Part shown: in pieces, positions 16,783 through 28,443 of the stretch
How the letters are laid out: each line of letters opens with the position of its first letter
How positions within the stretch are numbered: the first letter of the stretch is position 1
Source of the DNA: Vicinamibacteraceae bacterium
GTDB taxonomy: Bacteria > Planctomycetota > Phycisphaerae > Phycisphaerales > UBA5793
Direction: 5' to 3'
Assembly (NCBI GenBank): GCA_011525805.1
Contig: WYBR01000070.1
Span: forward strand, 1-64,000
Length of the DNA: 64,000 bases
Translations under genes and position numbers: made by a program
The notes under the pieces: generated by a model
What the model was told of the DNA's origin: nothing
Database searches by the model: none
What the model saw: the letters and a program-made list of their open reading frames with translations, nothing else

Positions 16783-18021
16783 TCATCGCGGCGGCAGTTC
16801 ATGGCGAATGACCACCGATGCGGGCATCGGCGGGTACTTCATGCGAACTCGATACACCTCAAACTCCTCGGGATCCCACTGCGCCGCGGCAAAGGCGGCG
16901 CGGAGCATCTGCTGGTAGCCCGGCACCTCCGCCGATCGCGCGGCGGTGAGGCCGCGGCCGAGGTGCTCGATGCGTTCGGCTGTCGGGAGGCGGTCGCGCT
17001 CGTCCTGTGTGATCGGCGAGTTGAGTTCGCCGAAGATGCACAGTTCGCGCTCGACGCCCGGAAAGAGGCCGCGATGAACGAACTGGTCGTAGATGAAAAC
17101 CTCGACGGGGGTGCGCACCACGGCGCCGAAGAGCAGCCGTTCGTTGCCGGGCGTGGCGTAAACGGGGCCGAGTTCGCGCAGCATCTCGCCCGTCACGATC
17201 GTCTGCTGTCCCGCGAAGCCGACCGGCGCCGGGAGGAGTTCGTCGTTGAGAAGTCCCGGGTCCGCCGGGCGGCGGCGCACCGCAGGCGCGGGCCGCGAGC
17301 AGAACTCGAGCATGAGCGGCACGCCCTGCGACTGCGCGGCGCCATCCGGATCGAGCGGCGTGCGCTCGAGGCGGCGCTGCGGCGCGGCATCATCGATCAC
17401 CGCAGCCTGACCGATGATCCAGTGCACATTGGGTCGCAGACGTCGAAGTCCGATGAGCCCGCGCACCTGAAACGCGTCGAACCAGTCGCGGCGATTCTTC
17501 GAGAAATTGAGCGCGCTGGCCGACAGCAGCGTGCGCGCCTGGGCGCCCCAGATGAAACTGTTGCCCTGGAACGCCCTCTCGCGCCACTTCTCCTCGGCCG
17601 GGCGCGGCGCATCTTCGGTGAGCGAATCCACCAGCATTTCGAGCGAGGCGCGATCGCCCGCATGAGCCTTGAGGAGAGACTCGAACGCCTCGGCGGCGGC
17701 GGCGAGACGCTCCCGCTGCGCGGGCGGCGCTCCCAGTTGGGTCAGGGAAGCGAGCAGCGTTTCAATGCCCGCCGGGGTCGGAATAAACCGGGCGGCGACG
17801 AAGGGATCGGGGCTGTACGCCACGTTGCGTATCTGCCAGGCGAGTTTGCGATGCACGCCTAGGCGCTCGGAGATGGCGGTGATTCCCGCTCCGCCCCCGC
17901 CGCAGTACTCCTCCAGCAGACCCGCAAACACGTCCTGGACGGCTGGCACATGCTCCGCAATGTCTTCTTCGAACGTGGTTTGCGTCATGGGTGCGGCTTC
18001 GCCGTTCGGGGAATGAGCCAT
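16783..18021 (-). CDS. Hypothetical protein with possible N-terminal HTH
   Basis: The 412-residue product is not recognised. Residues about 35-60 (AGITAISERLGVHRKLAWQI) read like a helix-turn-helix, so it may be a regulator. The rest is a mixture of helices with an Ala-rich stretch at about 90-120 and a PIDQxxHRG-like segment (YDQFVHRGLFPG) near residue 320. ATGs at 18021 and 17988 are both possible; neither has a strong ribosome binding site. It is large and hydrophilic, so probably cytoplasmic. Confidence 0.55.
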   Translation of the reverse strand: MAHSPNGEAAPMTQTTFEEDIAEHVPAVQDVFAGLLEEYCGGGGAGITAISERLGVHRKLAWQIRNVAYSPDPFVAARFIPTPAGIETLLASLTQLGAPPAQRERLAAAAEAFESLLKAHAGDRASLEMLVDSLTEDAPRPAEEKWRERAFQGNSFIWGAQARTLLSASALNFSKNRRDWFDAFQVRGLIGLRRLRPNVHWIIGQAAVIDDAAPQRRLERTPLDPDGAAQSQGVPLMLEFCSRPAPAVRRRPADPGLLNDELLPAPVGFAGQQTIVTGEMLRELGPVYATPGNERLLFGAVVRTPVEVFIYDQFVHRGLFPGVERELCIFGELNSPITQDERDRLPTAERIEHLGRGLTAARSAEVPGYQQMLRAAFAAAQWDPEEFEVYRVRMKYPPMPASVVIRHELPPR

Positions 18022-18033
18022 CGACGGAATCAA

Positions 18034-18731
18034 GCATACACCATTTCTGCTACCGTGTCAAGAACTGTTTCAGAAACGCTGGCAGGGGGGAGCGAAAGAT
18101 GCGGGCGCTTCCGGCCGACCGGCGCGGGTGAGCCTGCCGGGGGGCTCCGCCACCGTCCGCGTCAACGTGCCGTGGCAGCCTCCGTTGTTCAACTCCAAAG
18201 AGCGCCCGCGCGCGGTGCCATGCTTCGCCGCTCCGGGCGGAGATCGATGGCGAACGTCCAGGGGCCGACGTCCCGCGTCTCAATACCAGCCCCACGCGCC
18301 GGCGTGGACGATCACCCTTGCGCTTCGCACTGCACTCTTGCTCAGGGCCGCGAGCGCGCCGTGGCAACCTCATTGAACTCTTCCGCGCGGAACGTGAATC
18401 GTGGTGCTGGGTCCGGCTGAAATGCATCGCCAGGATTTCCATAAGAAGGGTGGCGGCAGCGCGCGGAAGCGGTGCGCGCCCGGGTCGCCGATGCGACAGA
18501 CTGGCCTCCGCCGGTGCTCACACTGACCTTCCGGATGGGTCGGTTGCGAGTGGCTGGCGCGCTAGGATTCGCGGAATGCGCCCGGGCCGGCGGGCGTCCT
18601 TTGGCCGGCCGCGCGGCCGACCCCGGAGGATGATCAACGGGGTGAGCCCTGGTTGCCGCGGCGCGCGCGGTGCGATTGAATCGGCCACGAACCACGAACA
18701 CCCATCGACCCCGAACAAACTGGAGCCCCTC
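18034..18731. other. About 700-nt intergenic region with dispersed repeats
   Basis: No protein gene is supported here; the in-frame extension into the next gene has no signal or start. It contains two blocks (18226-18257 and 18326-18356) that recur, in the same order, downstream of ftsH at 24560-24591 and 24620-24650. Inverted words GTTCAA and TTGAAC lie at its two sides (about 18187 and 18374). Confidence 0.6.
18226..18356 (+). repeat. Composite dispersed repeat, copy 1
   Basis: Block 1 (18226-18257, 32 nt, includes CTCCGGGCGGAGATCGATGG) is identical to 24560-24591. Block 2 (18326-18356) matches 24620-24650 at 28 of 31 positions. The spacing between blocks differs, 68 nt here against 28 nt in copy 2. 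Confidence 0.85.
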
Positions 18732-20516
18732 ATGAATGCTGTACGAGTCTCTTCACTCACCGCGGCGAGCGCCTTCTTCTTCGCCGGCCTCACGATCACC
18801 GCGCCGATCACCCTGGCGCAGGGGACGGAGGTTCTCTCCGTCGCGCCGAAGGACGCCAAGATCTTCGTCGGCACCGCGAGCCTGGGCGAGCTGGACAAGA
18901 ACTGGAAAGCGCTGATGACGGCCATCGAGATGGACGCCATGATGCCCTTCGCCCCCACCGACCTGCTCGGCCAGGCGGGTCTCGACGCCGCTTCCCTCGA
19001 CAAGACCCGCTCCGTCGGCCTGGCCGTCATGAGCCTCGACGACGAGGTGATCGAGCCTCCGATCCTCGTCCTGCTTCCCGTGACGGACTACGGCCAGTGG
19101 TTGAGTTCTTTCGGACCTGACGTGCAGGCCGAGGGCGTGGCGGAGATCGAAACGCCGATGGGCATGCCGGCCTACGTCCGCGGCGCGGGAAAGTATGCCG
19201 TGATGAGCCCGACCAAGGCGCTCGTCGAGGCGTACTCGCCGCAGGAGAACGCCGCGGCGCACTACAAGAAGCGAGTCGGCGCCGTCGGGGCGGGCGTCAT
19301 TGAGCGCGCCCAGGTCTTCGCCGTCGTCGATTTCGAATCCCTCGCGCCCCTCAAGCAGCAGATCATCGAAGGGATGACGGAGGCGATCTCCGAGCAGATG
19401 GCCATGGCCGGCGCCATGGGCATGGGCCTGCCGATGGCCGACCAGGTCAGTGAGATGAACGCAGCGCTCGTCTCGATGCTCCTGGACGAGTGCAGCGCCG
19501 TCGTCGCCGGCATGCGCTTCAGCGAGCGCGGCATGGCGATGGACTTCGCGATCCAGACGAACGAAGGCAGCGAGATCGGCGCGCTGCTCCCCGGCGCCGC
19601 CGAGTCGCGCAACCTCCTCACCGGCCTCCAGGACGCTCCCTTCATGTTCGCCATGTCGCTGGATTACGGCGGCGTGAAGATCGGCCCGCTCATGGATGCC
19701 CTCCGCGGCCGCCTCGGCCTCGACGAAGACGCGGCCGGCGACGACGCCGCACAGCCCGGCATGATGCCCATGTCCAACATCTGGCGCAACACCGACGGCG
19801 TCGCCATGGCCGTCTATCCGTCGCCCGGAGGCCTCGTGGGCGGACTGCTCAGCCGCTCCATCTTCATGATGAGCGGCGACAGCGCCCGGATCATGACCAT
19901 GTTCCGCGAACTTATGAGCCAGACCACCACCGCGGAAGGCATGGGCGGCGTGCAGGTCAGCGCTGAGTACACCCCCGACGCCGCCGAGATCGCGGGCGTC
20001 AAGGCCGACGCCTACGCCGTGCGCATGTCCGGCCCGCCCGAGATGACCGCGCAGATCCAGCAGATGCAGCAGATGGTCTACGGCCCCGCCGGCCTTCAGG
20101 GCTACGTCCTCCCCGTCAAGGGCGGCATCATCCAGACGACCAGCCGCAACTCCGAACTCGTCGAGAAGACCCTCGCCTCGATGCGCGGCGAAGCGCCGGG
20201 CTTGGGCGCCAACCGCGTGCTCGCCGCCGTCGACGCCATGCTCCCGCCCAACCCTTCGATGCGCTTCTACCTCGGCCTGGGCGCGATCTCGAACACGGTC
20301 GGCCCGCTGCTGGCGATGGGTGTGCCCGGCCTGGACATCGCGGAACTCAAGGCCCTGCCGCCCATCGGCATGGGCGCCTCCATCGCCGGAGGCGGCCTCG
20401 TCGGCTCCATGGTTGTTCCCGCCCCCGTCCTCAAGGCGATCGCGGAGATGGCCCAGCAGTTCGGCCCCGACCTCATGGGCGGAGAGGAAGGCGAGGAAGA
20501 GCCGCCGCTCTTCTGA
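18732..20516 (+). CDS. Secreted Met/Ala-rich protein of unknown function
   Basis: The 594-residue product has a signal peptide (SLTAASAFFFAGLTITAPI then LAQG). The mature protein has a DUF3352-like rhythm of strands and helices: SVAPKDAKIFVGTASL at the start, APKDAKIF then repeated long helices rich in Met. Examples are EQMAMAGAMGMGLP and QIQQMQQM. The acidic C-terminus ends EEGEEEPP. Methionine content is unusually high. The function is unknown; large secreted proteins of this kind are frequent in planctomycetes. Confidence 0.55.
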   Translation: MNAVRVSSLTAASAFFFAGLTITAPITLAQGTEVLSVAPKDAKIFVGTASLGELDKNWKALMTAIEMDAMMPFAPTDLLGQAGLDAASLDKTRSVGLAVMSLDDEVIEPPILVLLPVTDYGQWLSSFGPDVQAEGVAEIETPMGMPAYVRGAGKYAVMSPTKALVEAYSPQENAAAHYKKRVGAVGAGVIERAQVFAVVDFESLAPLKQQIIEGMTEAISEQMAMAGAMGMGLPMADQVSEMNAALVSMLLDECSAVVAGMRFSERGMAMDFAIQTNEGSEIGALLPGAAESRNLLTGLQDAPFMFAMSLDYGGVKIGPLMDALRGRLGLDEDAAGDDAAQPGMMPMSNIWRNTDGVAMAVYPSPGGLVGGLLSRSIFMMSGDSARIMTMFRELMSQTTTAEGMGGVQVSAEYTPDAAEIAGVKADAYAVRMSGPPEMTAQIQQMQQMVYGPAGLQGYVLPVKGGIIQTTSRNSELVEKTLASMRGEAPGLGANRVLAAVDAMLPPNPSMRFYLGLGAISNTVGPLLAMGVPGLDIAELKALPPIGMGASIAGGGLVGSMVVPAPVLKAIAEMAQQFGPDLMGGEEGEEEPPLF

Positions 20517-20636
20517 GCGCGCGAACCGCACTCCGGAATCAGGATTGAAACGCGCGGGATGGGCTGCAAAGCCCGTCCCGTTTCGCATTGGCCGGGCTTC
20601 GCATCCGCCTCTATCATGGCCCTGAGGATGGACGGC

Positions 20637-21728
20637 ATGATTGATCGAAGCGGTGGCGTGGGGCGCGGCTTGGTGGCGGCGGCGATGGTCATCGCGCTGG
20701 CGCCCGCTCCGCTCGCGCTCGCGCAGCAGGTCGAGCGCGACCTGTCCGAGGCGGGCGCGTGGTCGATCGTCTCCGAGCCGGAACTCAACACCCCCGCCGG
20801 CGAACTCCACCTCGCCCGCCAGGCCCTGGCGCAGCAGCGCTACGGCGACGCCCGGCGGCGGATGGACACCTGGCTCAAGAAGCACAAGGGCGATCCCCTC
20901 GAGCCCGAGGCGTACCTCGTGCGCGGCGACTCGCTGCTGCTCCAGAAGGAGTACTACAAGTCCCTTTACGACTACGAGTACGTCTGCCGCATGTTCCCCG
21001 GCAGCGAAGCGTTCATGATTGCGCTGGAGCGCGAGTTTGAGGTGGCGCAACTGTTTTCGAGCGGCGTGCGGCGCAAGTTGTGGGGCGTGCGCTGGATGCG
21101 CGCCTACGAGGAGGCGGAGGAACTGTTCATCCGCATCCAGGAGCGCGCGCCGGGGAGCAAACTCGCCGAGCGGGCGGCGCGGGCCCTGGCGGACCACTAC
21201 TACGCGCGGCGGAAGATGGAACTCGCCGCGACGATGTACGACATCTACCTCAAGAACCATCCAAGCGCCGGAGACAGCGCCGAGGCGATGCAGCGCCTGG
21301 TCTTCTCCCACCTCGCCACCTTCAAGGGGCCCGCGTTCGACGTCTCGGGCCTCGAAGAGGCCAACGGCTGGCTCAACATCCTCCGCACGCGATTCCCCGC
21401 CCAGGCGCAGCAGATGCGCGCCGAGGCCCTTCAGCGGCGGATCGAGGAAGCGCGGGCCGAGAAGATGCTTGTCGACGCCGACTTCTACCTTCGCCGCAAG
21501 GACGAGGTCTCAGCGAAGTTCATGCTCGATCGCCTCATCCGCCGGCACTCTTCCACCCTCGCCGCCCAGCGGGCCTACGAGGCGATGAAGGAGCGCGGAT
21601 GGGTCGGCGAAGAAGTGCCCGAAGAACTGCGCGACCAGCCGGCGCCGGAGATCCTCGGCCCGGCGCCCGACGGCAGCGCCGAACCGGCAGCGCCCGATCC
21701 GGGGCCGGCGAAGGAGAATCGGCCATGA
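20637..21728 (+). CDS. BamD-like outer-membrane assembly TPR protein
   Basis: The start at 20637 has GAGG about 9 nt upstream; an alternative ATG is at 20628. The 363-residue product has a signal peptide (AAMVIALAPAPLALAQ). TPR helices follow: ARQALAQQRYGDARRRMD and RGDSLLLQKEYYKSLYDYEY, then FPGSEAFMIALEREFEVAQL, a pattern seen in BamD/ComL proteins. There is no lipobox Cys, unlike canonical BamD. It overlaps lptE by 4 nt (ATGA). An outer-membrane protein assembly role is inferred from family and context. Confidence 0.7.
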   Translation: MIDRSGGVGRGLVAAAMVIALAPAPLALAQQVERDLSEAGAWSIVSEPELNTPAGELHLARQALAQQRYGDARRRMDTWLKKHKGDPLEPEAYLVRGDSLLLQKEYYKSLYDYEYVCRMFPGSEAFMIALEREFEVAQLFSSGVRRKLWGVRWMRAYEEAEELFIRIQERAPGSKLAERAARALADHYYARRKMELAATMYDIYLKNHPSAGDSAEAMQRLVFSHLATFKGPAFDVSGLEEANGWLNILRTRFPAQAQQMRAEALQRRIEEARAEKMLVDADFYLRRKDEVSAKFMLDRLIRRHSSTLAAQRAYEAMKERGWVGEEVPEELRDQPAPEILGPAPDGSAEPAAPDPGPAKENRP

Positions 21729-22270
21729 AAGCCCCCGGCGCCATCGCCGCAGCCGCTCTCCTGGCCCTCGTCGCGCTCGCGGCGGGTGGATGCGCCGGGC
21801 GCGACGCCTCCTTGGGAGCGGCGTCGGGCTACTCGGCCCGGTCGCTCTATCCGGACAAGTACCGCTCCGTCGCCGTGCCGATCTTTGAGAACAAGACGTT
21901 CGTCACCGGCCTCGAGCGCGACATCACCGATGCACTGATCAAAGAGATCCAGGCGCGCACGCCCTACCGCGTGCTGAACAATGAGTCGGCGGAGACGCAG
22001 TTATCCGGCACCATCACGGCGGTGGAGAAGACGCGGCTGAACCGCACCCGCGGCAGCGGCCTGGTGCGCGAGATGCTCCTGAGCGTGACGGTGGACTTTC
22101 AGTGGCGCGACCTGCGGACGGGGAAGGTGATCGCGGAGCGTCACGAGTTCTCGGTCGGGGACGAATACATGCCTTCGCGCGCGTTCGGCGAGCGGCCGGA
22201 GGTGGCGGAGTACGGCCTGGCGTCGAATCTGGCGGCAGAAATCGTCGCGGCGATGCGCGATCAATGGTGA
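21725..22270 (+). CDS. lptE: LptE-family lipoprotein
   Basis: The 181-residue product carries a lipoprotein signal with an AAGGC lipobox at about residue 23. SVAVPIFENKTFVTGLERDI and LTDALIKEIQARTPYRV-like segments are characteristic of the LptE fold, as is VEKTRLNRTRGSGLVREML. LptE plugs the LptD barrel in the outer membrane for lipopolysaccharide insertion. It is coupled to the BamD-like gene, so both belong to outer-membrane biogenesis. No lptD is in the window. Confidence 0.78.
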   Translation: MKAPGAIAAAALLALVALAAGGCAGRDASLGAASGYSARSLYPDKYRSVAVPIFENKTFVTGLERDITDALIKEIQARTPYRVLNNESAETQLSGTITAVEKTRLNRTRGSGLVREMLLSVTVDFQWRDLRTGKVIAERHEFSVGDEYMPSRAFGERPEVAEYGLASNLAAEIVAAMRDQW

Positions 22271-22379
22271 GGTTCGGGGCGTAGCATTAACCGAGCCCCC
22301 GGTGGAGCCGATAAGCAGCCGCGGGGCGGGCCGTGCGGCACAGGTTGCGCGGCGTCAGCCTCGGCGCGGGAATCGATTG

Positions 22380-24428
<2,049 letters not shown>

Positions 24429-24559
24429 CGCGCCTCATGATCGCACGGCGATAAGGCGCCTCCCAGCGGCGCGAGTTCGCGCTCCCATCCGCGGAGCCTC
24501 CAAGGGGCGGCTGGAGCGATTCAACTCCAAGCGTATTGCTGCAGGGTGGCATCGATCGC

Positions 24560-24650
24560 CGCCGCTCCGGGCGGAGATCGATGGCGAACGTGCAAGCGCG
24601 CTCGTCCTCCCCTGCCCGCCGCACTGCACTCTCGCTCAGAGCAGCGAGCG
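24560..24650 (+). repeat. Composite dispersed repeat, copy 2
   Basis: This copy lies between ftsH and nth. It contains the 32-nt block at 24560-24591 and the second block at 24620-24650 matching the region 18226-18356. TTCAACTCC lies upstream (about 24520) and CTTGAAGTG downstream (about 24670), as rough inverted ends. Confidence 0.85.
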
Positions 24651-24686
24651 TGCAGTGGCACCCGCCATGCTTGAAGTGAAACTTCA

Positions 24687-25415
24687 CTATCCTCGGGGCC
24701 GGCGTCGGCGTGGAGCCGGCGCGTTTGCGTTGGCGCAGAACTTCCGACAGATGGCGTCGTCGGCGCAGAGCGCCTGGCGGGCCTTGCAGACGCGCCGCCC
24801 GTGAAAGATGAGCAGGTGGGCCAGCAGGCACCACTTCTCGCGCGGGAACAGGGCCATGAGATCGCGTTCAATCTTCCCCGGATCGGTGTGCTTCGTGAGG
24901 CCGAGGCGGTGCGCGACGCGGCTGACGTGCGTGTCCACCACGACGCCCTCGTTGATGTGAAAGGCGTTGCCGAGGACGACGTTGGCGGTCTTGCGCGCCA
25001 CGCCGCGCAGCGTGAGGAGGTCTTCCATGGTCCGCGGCACCTCGCCGCCGAAGCGTTCGACGATCGTCGCGCACGCCGCGTGGATCGCCTTGGCCTTGTT
25101 GCGAAACAGGCCGATCGAGGCGATGTAGGGCTCGATCTCCTTCGGCGAAGACGCGGCGAAATCGGCCGCGGTGCGGAACCGCGCAAAGAGCGCCGGCGTC
25201 GCCTTGTTCACCCCCGCATCCGTCGCCTGCGCGCTGAGGATCGTCGCGATGAGCAGTTGCAGCGGATCGGCGTAGTCGAGTTCGCAATGCGCGTCGGGAT
25301 AGCGCGCCTCGAGCGCGGCGAGGATCTGCATCGCGCGCTTGCGCTGGGCCGGCGTCTTTCGCGGCGGTGCGGCCGCGGCTCGCTTCGCCCTGCGTTTGCT
25401 GCGAGTTGCGGGCAT
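24687..25415 (-). CDS. nth: Endonuclease III
   Basis: The 242-residue product has the helix-hairpin-helix LRGVARKTANVV with the catalytic Lys at about 142, followed by VVVDTHVSR with the catalytic Asp at about 161. Nth removes oxidised pyrimidines and cleaves the DNA strand in base-excision repair. The C-terminal iron-sulfur cysteines are at about residues 210, 217, 223 and 227, spacing C-x6-C-x5-C-x3-C, rather than the common C-x6-C-x2-C-x5-C. The N-terminus is extended and basic. It is coupled to the gene upstream (TGATG). Confidence 0.93.
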   Translation of the reverse strand: MPATRSKRRAKRAAAAPPRKTPAQRKRAMQILAALEARYPDAHCELDYADPLQLLIATILSAQATDAGVNKATPALFARFRTAADFAASSPKEIEPYIASIGLFRNKAKAIHAACATIVERFGGEVPRTMEDLLTLRGVARKTANVVLGNAFHINEGVVVDTHVSRVAHRLGLTKHTDPGKIERDLMALFPREKWCLLAHLLIFHGRRVCKARQALCADDAICRKFCANANAPAPRRRRPRG

Positions 25416-26056
25416 CAGCGGTTCATCCGGCGCAGGAGTTCCGGCTCTTCGAGTTGCGGGCCGCGGGGCGCGGGAGAGGCCGAGGCCGGCGTCGGCGCCG
25501 CGCCTCCGCTCAGCGCCGCGGCGGAGGAGAAAACAAGAACGACAAGCATGAAGGCCATGAAGCCCATGAGGCGCGACGCGGCGGGGTGATCCGCGTCGAA
25601 GGCGTCCCGGGCCCGCTGCGCCTCCGCCGCCTCACCGGCCTGCGCCGCGCGCCAGAACTCGCCGAGGTTGTCGTTCATTCGCGGCGCGAGGACGAAGGTG
25701 TCGTAGGAGACCAGCAGCATGAGCACCGCGGCGGCGAGGACGCGCACCACGTTCGCCGGCCGCCGCAGCGGCATCCGAAACGTCGAGAACTGCAGGATGA
25801 GGAGGACGGCGAGCACGGCGACGGCCGCCAGTTCGACGACGTCCTGCATGAAGAAGATCGCGGCCATGATGCGGCCGGCGAGGAGGATGGAATGCGAGCC
25901 GCCGTACGCCGCGTACTGCGGCAGCGACAGGTCGATGTCGCGCATCATGGGAAAGAGCATCGCCGCGATCGCGCCGGTGAAGACCAGCGAGCCGAGCCAC
26001 AGCGCCAGCATCAGCCAGTAGAGGCCGTTCGCGAATGGGAGAGCCGCCGCGCGCAT
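25415..26056 (-). CDS. Multi-pass membrane protein (DUF4149-like)
   Basis: The 213-residue product has four hydrophobic helices. It opens LYWLMLALWLGSLVFTGAIAA, then SILLAGRIMAAIFFMQDV, then two more helices before a hydrophilic tail. The helix pattern and the conserved FAPRMN-like segment (FVLAPRMND) resemble DUF4149/TMEM205-type proteins. Function is unknown. It is coupled to moaE upstream and nth downstream, both by 1-base stop-start overlaps. Confidence 0.65.
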   Translation of the reverse strand: MRAAALPFANGLYWLMLALWLGSLVFTGAIAAMLFPMMRDIDLSLPQYAAYGGSHSILLAGRIMAAIFFMQDVVELAAVAVLAVLLILQFSTFRMPLRRPANVVRVLAAAVLMLLVSYDTFVLAPRMNDNLGEFWRAAQAGEAAEAQRARDAFDADHPAASRLMGFMAFMLVVLVFSSAAALSGGAAPTPASASPAPRGPQLEEPELLRRMNR

Positions 26057-26592
26057 CAGAGCGGCTCCTCGTTCTCGTCGTCTTCATCCTCGCCGCCCAC
26101 AAGGTCGATGTCCATTCGCTCCGGAGGCGGGTGCTGCTGCTCGTAGTCGGCGAAGGCGTCGGGGTCGATCGGCTGGCCGCGCGACCACGTCGTCCCGTCC
26201 GCCCAGACCTCGTTCTTCCAGATCGGGGCCTCGGCCTTGAGGCGGTCGATGAGCATGCGGCAGGCGGCGAAGGCGTCGGCACGGTGGGCGCTGACGACCT
26301 GCACGAGGACGCTCGCGGCTCCGATGGGCACCTCACCCGTCGCGTGCAGGACGCGCACGAAGAGGGCGTGGTGGCGCTCGATCGCCTCCTGCGCGAGGGC
26401 GGTGAGGACTCGGACGGCCATGGTCTCATAGGCGGTGTAGCGAAGGAGGATGAGCGGGCCGTGCCGCGGATCGCGTTCGCCGCGCGTTCGCCCGAGAAAG
26501 GCGCACTCGCCCCCGCCCTCGACCAGGTGCGGCGGGGGCAGGTAGGAAACCGGCTCGGGCGTAAGCGCGATGTGCAGGCGTGGGTCGGTCAA
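26056..26592 (-). CDS. moaE: Molybdopterin synthase catalytic subunit MoaE
   Basis: A TTG start at 26592 with GGAG about 8 nt upstream gives 178 residues. The MoaE core is clear: GGECAFLGRTRG near the N-terminus, the central LRYTAYETMAVRVLT, and LKAEAPIWKNE, in which both active-site Lys positions are retained. MoaE makes molybdopterin with the thiocarboxylated MoaD subunit; no moaD is nearby. The C-terminal tail is acidic (GGEDEDDENEE). Upstream in-frame sequence runs antisense to the hutH leader and is rejected. Confidence 0.88.
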   Translation of the reverse strand: MTDPRLHIALTPEPVSYLPPPHLVEGGGECAFLGRTRGERDPRHGPLILLRYTAYETMAVRVLTALAQEAIERHHALFVRVLHATGEVPIGAASVLVQVVSAHRADAFAACRMLIDRLKAEAPIWKNEVWADGTTWSRGQPIDPDAFADYEQQHPPPERMDIDLVGGEDEDDENEEPL

Positions 26593-26879
26593 GCAGTCGC
26601 TCCGAGGCAATCGTAGAGCGCCTCGCGCTCGGGGAGGGAGGAGGGTCGAGTGCGCCGCAGGGCGATGGTGGTCTCCAAGCGTGCCGGCCTGCATTCCTCT
26701 CCGCCGACGTTGCGGAGAGCCAGGCGTTGGAGCGACCGCACGGGGTGCGTACCGGGCACATCGGTGACACGCCAATGCCAGCGGCAGCGGGGCGATCTGA
26801 CATTGCCCAAGAGTGGCGGACACCGGGCGGTCGGCGCCGGCCGTGTCGCGGCCGCGCGCGGCCGGCTATGCTGAACCCC

Positions 26880-28403
26880 ATGACGCAGCCGCTGGTGCTC
26901 GACGGGCAGGGCCTTTCGATCGATGACGTCGCGTCGGTGGCGCGAGGCGATCGGCCGGTGCGCCTCGGCGGCCGAGGCCGCGAGGCGCTGGAGCGCAGTC
27001 GCGCCGTCGTCGAGCGCGCCCTCCAGACCGGCGAGGCCATCTACGGCGTGAACACGGGCTTCGGCAGCCTCGCGCGGCAGCGCATCGCGCCCGAGCAGGT
27101 TCGCGAGGTGCAGCGCAATCTCATCCGCTCCCACTCCGCGGGCGTCGGCGAGGCCCTCAGCGAGAGCGTGGTTCGCTCGATGCTCCTGCTGCTGACGGCG
27201 AGCCTGTGCCGGGGATGCTCGGGGGTGCGGCCGGTCGTCGTCGAGCGCCTGCTCGACCTGCTCAACCACCGCGTGGCGCCCGTGGTGCCGTCGCGCGGCT
27301 CGGTGGGGGCGTCGGGAGATCTCGCGCCGCTGGCGCATTGCGCGCTTGTGCTCACCGGCGAAGGGCACGTGATGCACGAGGGGGCCTACAAGCCCGCGGG
27401 CAAGGCGCTTGCCGACGCCGGACTCCAACCCGTTGCCCTCGAAGCCAAGGAGGGGCTGGCGCTCATCAACGGCACGCACCTGATGACCTCGCTCGCTTCG
27501 CTGGCGCTTCACGATCTCGGCCTGCTCATCGACGCGGCGGTGCTCGCCAACGCGATGATGATCGACGCCTGCCTCGCCACCGACGCGTTTCTCGACGACC
27601 GGCTGCACGCGGCCCGCGGGCAGGCGGGGCAGCGCGCCGTCGCGGCCAGGCTGCGCGAGTGCCTCGCCGGCAGCGAGATCATCCCTTCGCACAAGGTGGA
27701 TGATCCGCGGGTGCAGGATCCCTACTCGCTGCGCTGCTCACCACAGATTCTCGGGGCGGCGGAGGACATGCTCGCCCACGCGCGGGCGGTGGTCGAGCGC
27801 GAACTCGGCGGCGTGTCGGACAACCCGCTCGTCTTCGCCGGCGAAGGCGGCGGGCGCGACGCGATCATCAGCGGGGGGAACTTTCACGGCCTGCCGCTGG
27901 CGCTGGCGATGGACGCGGCGACGATCGCCGTCGCCCACGTCGCCGGCGTCAGCGAGCGGCGCATCTACTACCTCCTTGCCGCCAGCGACAGCGAGAATCC
28001 GCTCAACGCCTATCTCTCGCCCCAGCCGGGGCTGCACTCGGGCATGATGATCGCGCAGTACACCGCCGCGGCGTGCTGCAACGAGATCCAGACGCTCAGC
28101 GCTCCGGCGAGCGTGGCGAACATCCCGACCTCGGCGGGGCAGGAAGATTACAACTCCTTCGGCCCCAACGCCGGCTTCAAACTCCGCCGCGCCGTCGAAC
28201 TGGCGACGCACGTGATCGCGATCGAACTGCTCTGCGCCGCCGAGGCGCTCGAGTATCACCGTCCGCGGCGCAGCGGCGCCGCGGTCGAGGAGGCGCACGA
28301 GACGGTGCGCCGGCACGTGCCGCGCCTTGTCGCCGACCGCCCCATGACGACGGACATCGAGTCGATCGTGAAACTGATCCGCGCGGGTCGGCTGGGGCGC
28401 TGA
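26880..28403 (+). CDS. hutH: Histidine ammonia-lyase
   Basis: The 507-residue product has GSVGASGDLAPLAH with the ASG triad at about residues 144-146 that forms the MIO cofactor. YGVNTGFGSL is the substrate-binding segment near residue 59. NPLNAYLSP-like segments and the C-terminal helices follow as in HutH. It deaminates histidine to urocanate. No hutU, hutI or hutG is seen here, so either they are elsewhere or the MIO lyase has another amino acid substrate. An ATG 12 nt upstream (26868) is an alternative start. Confidence 0.92.
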   Translation: MTQPLVLDGQGLSIDDVASVARGDRPVRLGGRGREALERSRAVVERALQTGEAIYGVNTGFGSLARQRIAPEQVREVQRNLIRSHSAGVGEALSESVVRSMLLLLTASLCRGCSGVRPVVVERLLDLLNHRVAPVVPSRGSVGASGDLAPLAHCALVLTGEGHVMHEGAYKPAGKALADAGLQPVALEAKEGLALINGTHLMTSLASLALHDLGLLIDAAVLANAMMIDACLATDAFLDDRLHAARGQAGQRAVAARLRECLAGSEIIPSHKVDDPRVQDPYSLRCSPQILGAAEDMLAHARAVVERELGGVSDNPLVFAGEGGGRDAIISGGNFHGLPLALAMDAATIAVAHVAGVSERRIYYLLAASDSENPLNAYLSPQPGLHSGMMIAQYTAAACCNEIQTLSAPASVANIPTSAGQEDYNSFGPNAGFKLRRAVELATHVIAIELLCAAEALEYHRPRRSGAAVEEAHETVRRHVPRLVADRPMTTDIESIVKLIRAGRLGR

Positions 28404-28443
28404 GCGATCGCGTTGGATGCGAAGACGCAAGCGACCCCAAGCC

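Noticed and set aside
18753-21311. 852-residue minus-strand frame
   Set aside because: It is antisense to the secreted Met-rich protein and the BamD-like gene, with His/Arg/Ala composition and no domain. It is a GC-rich shadow.
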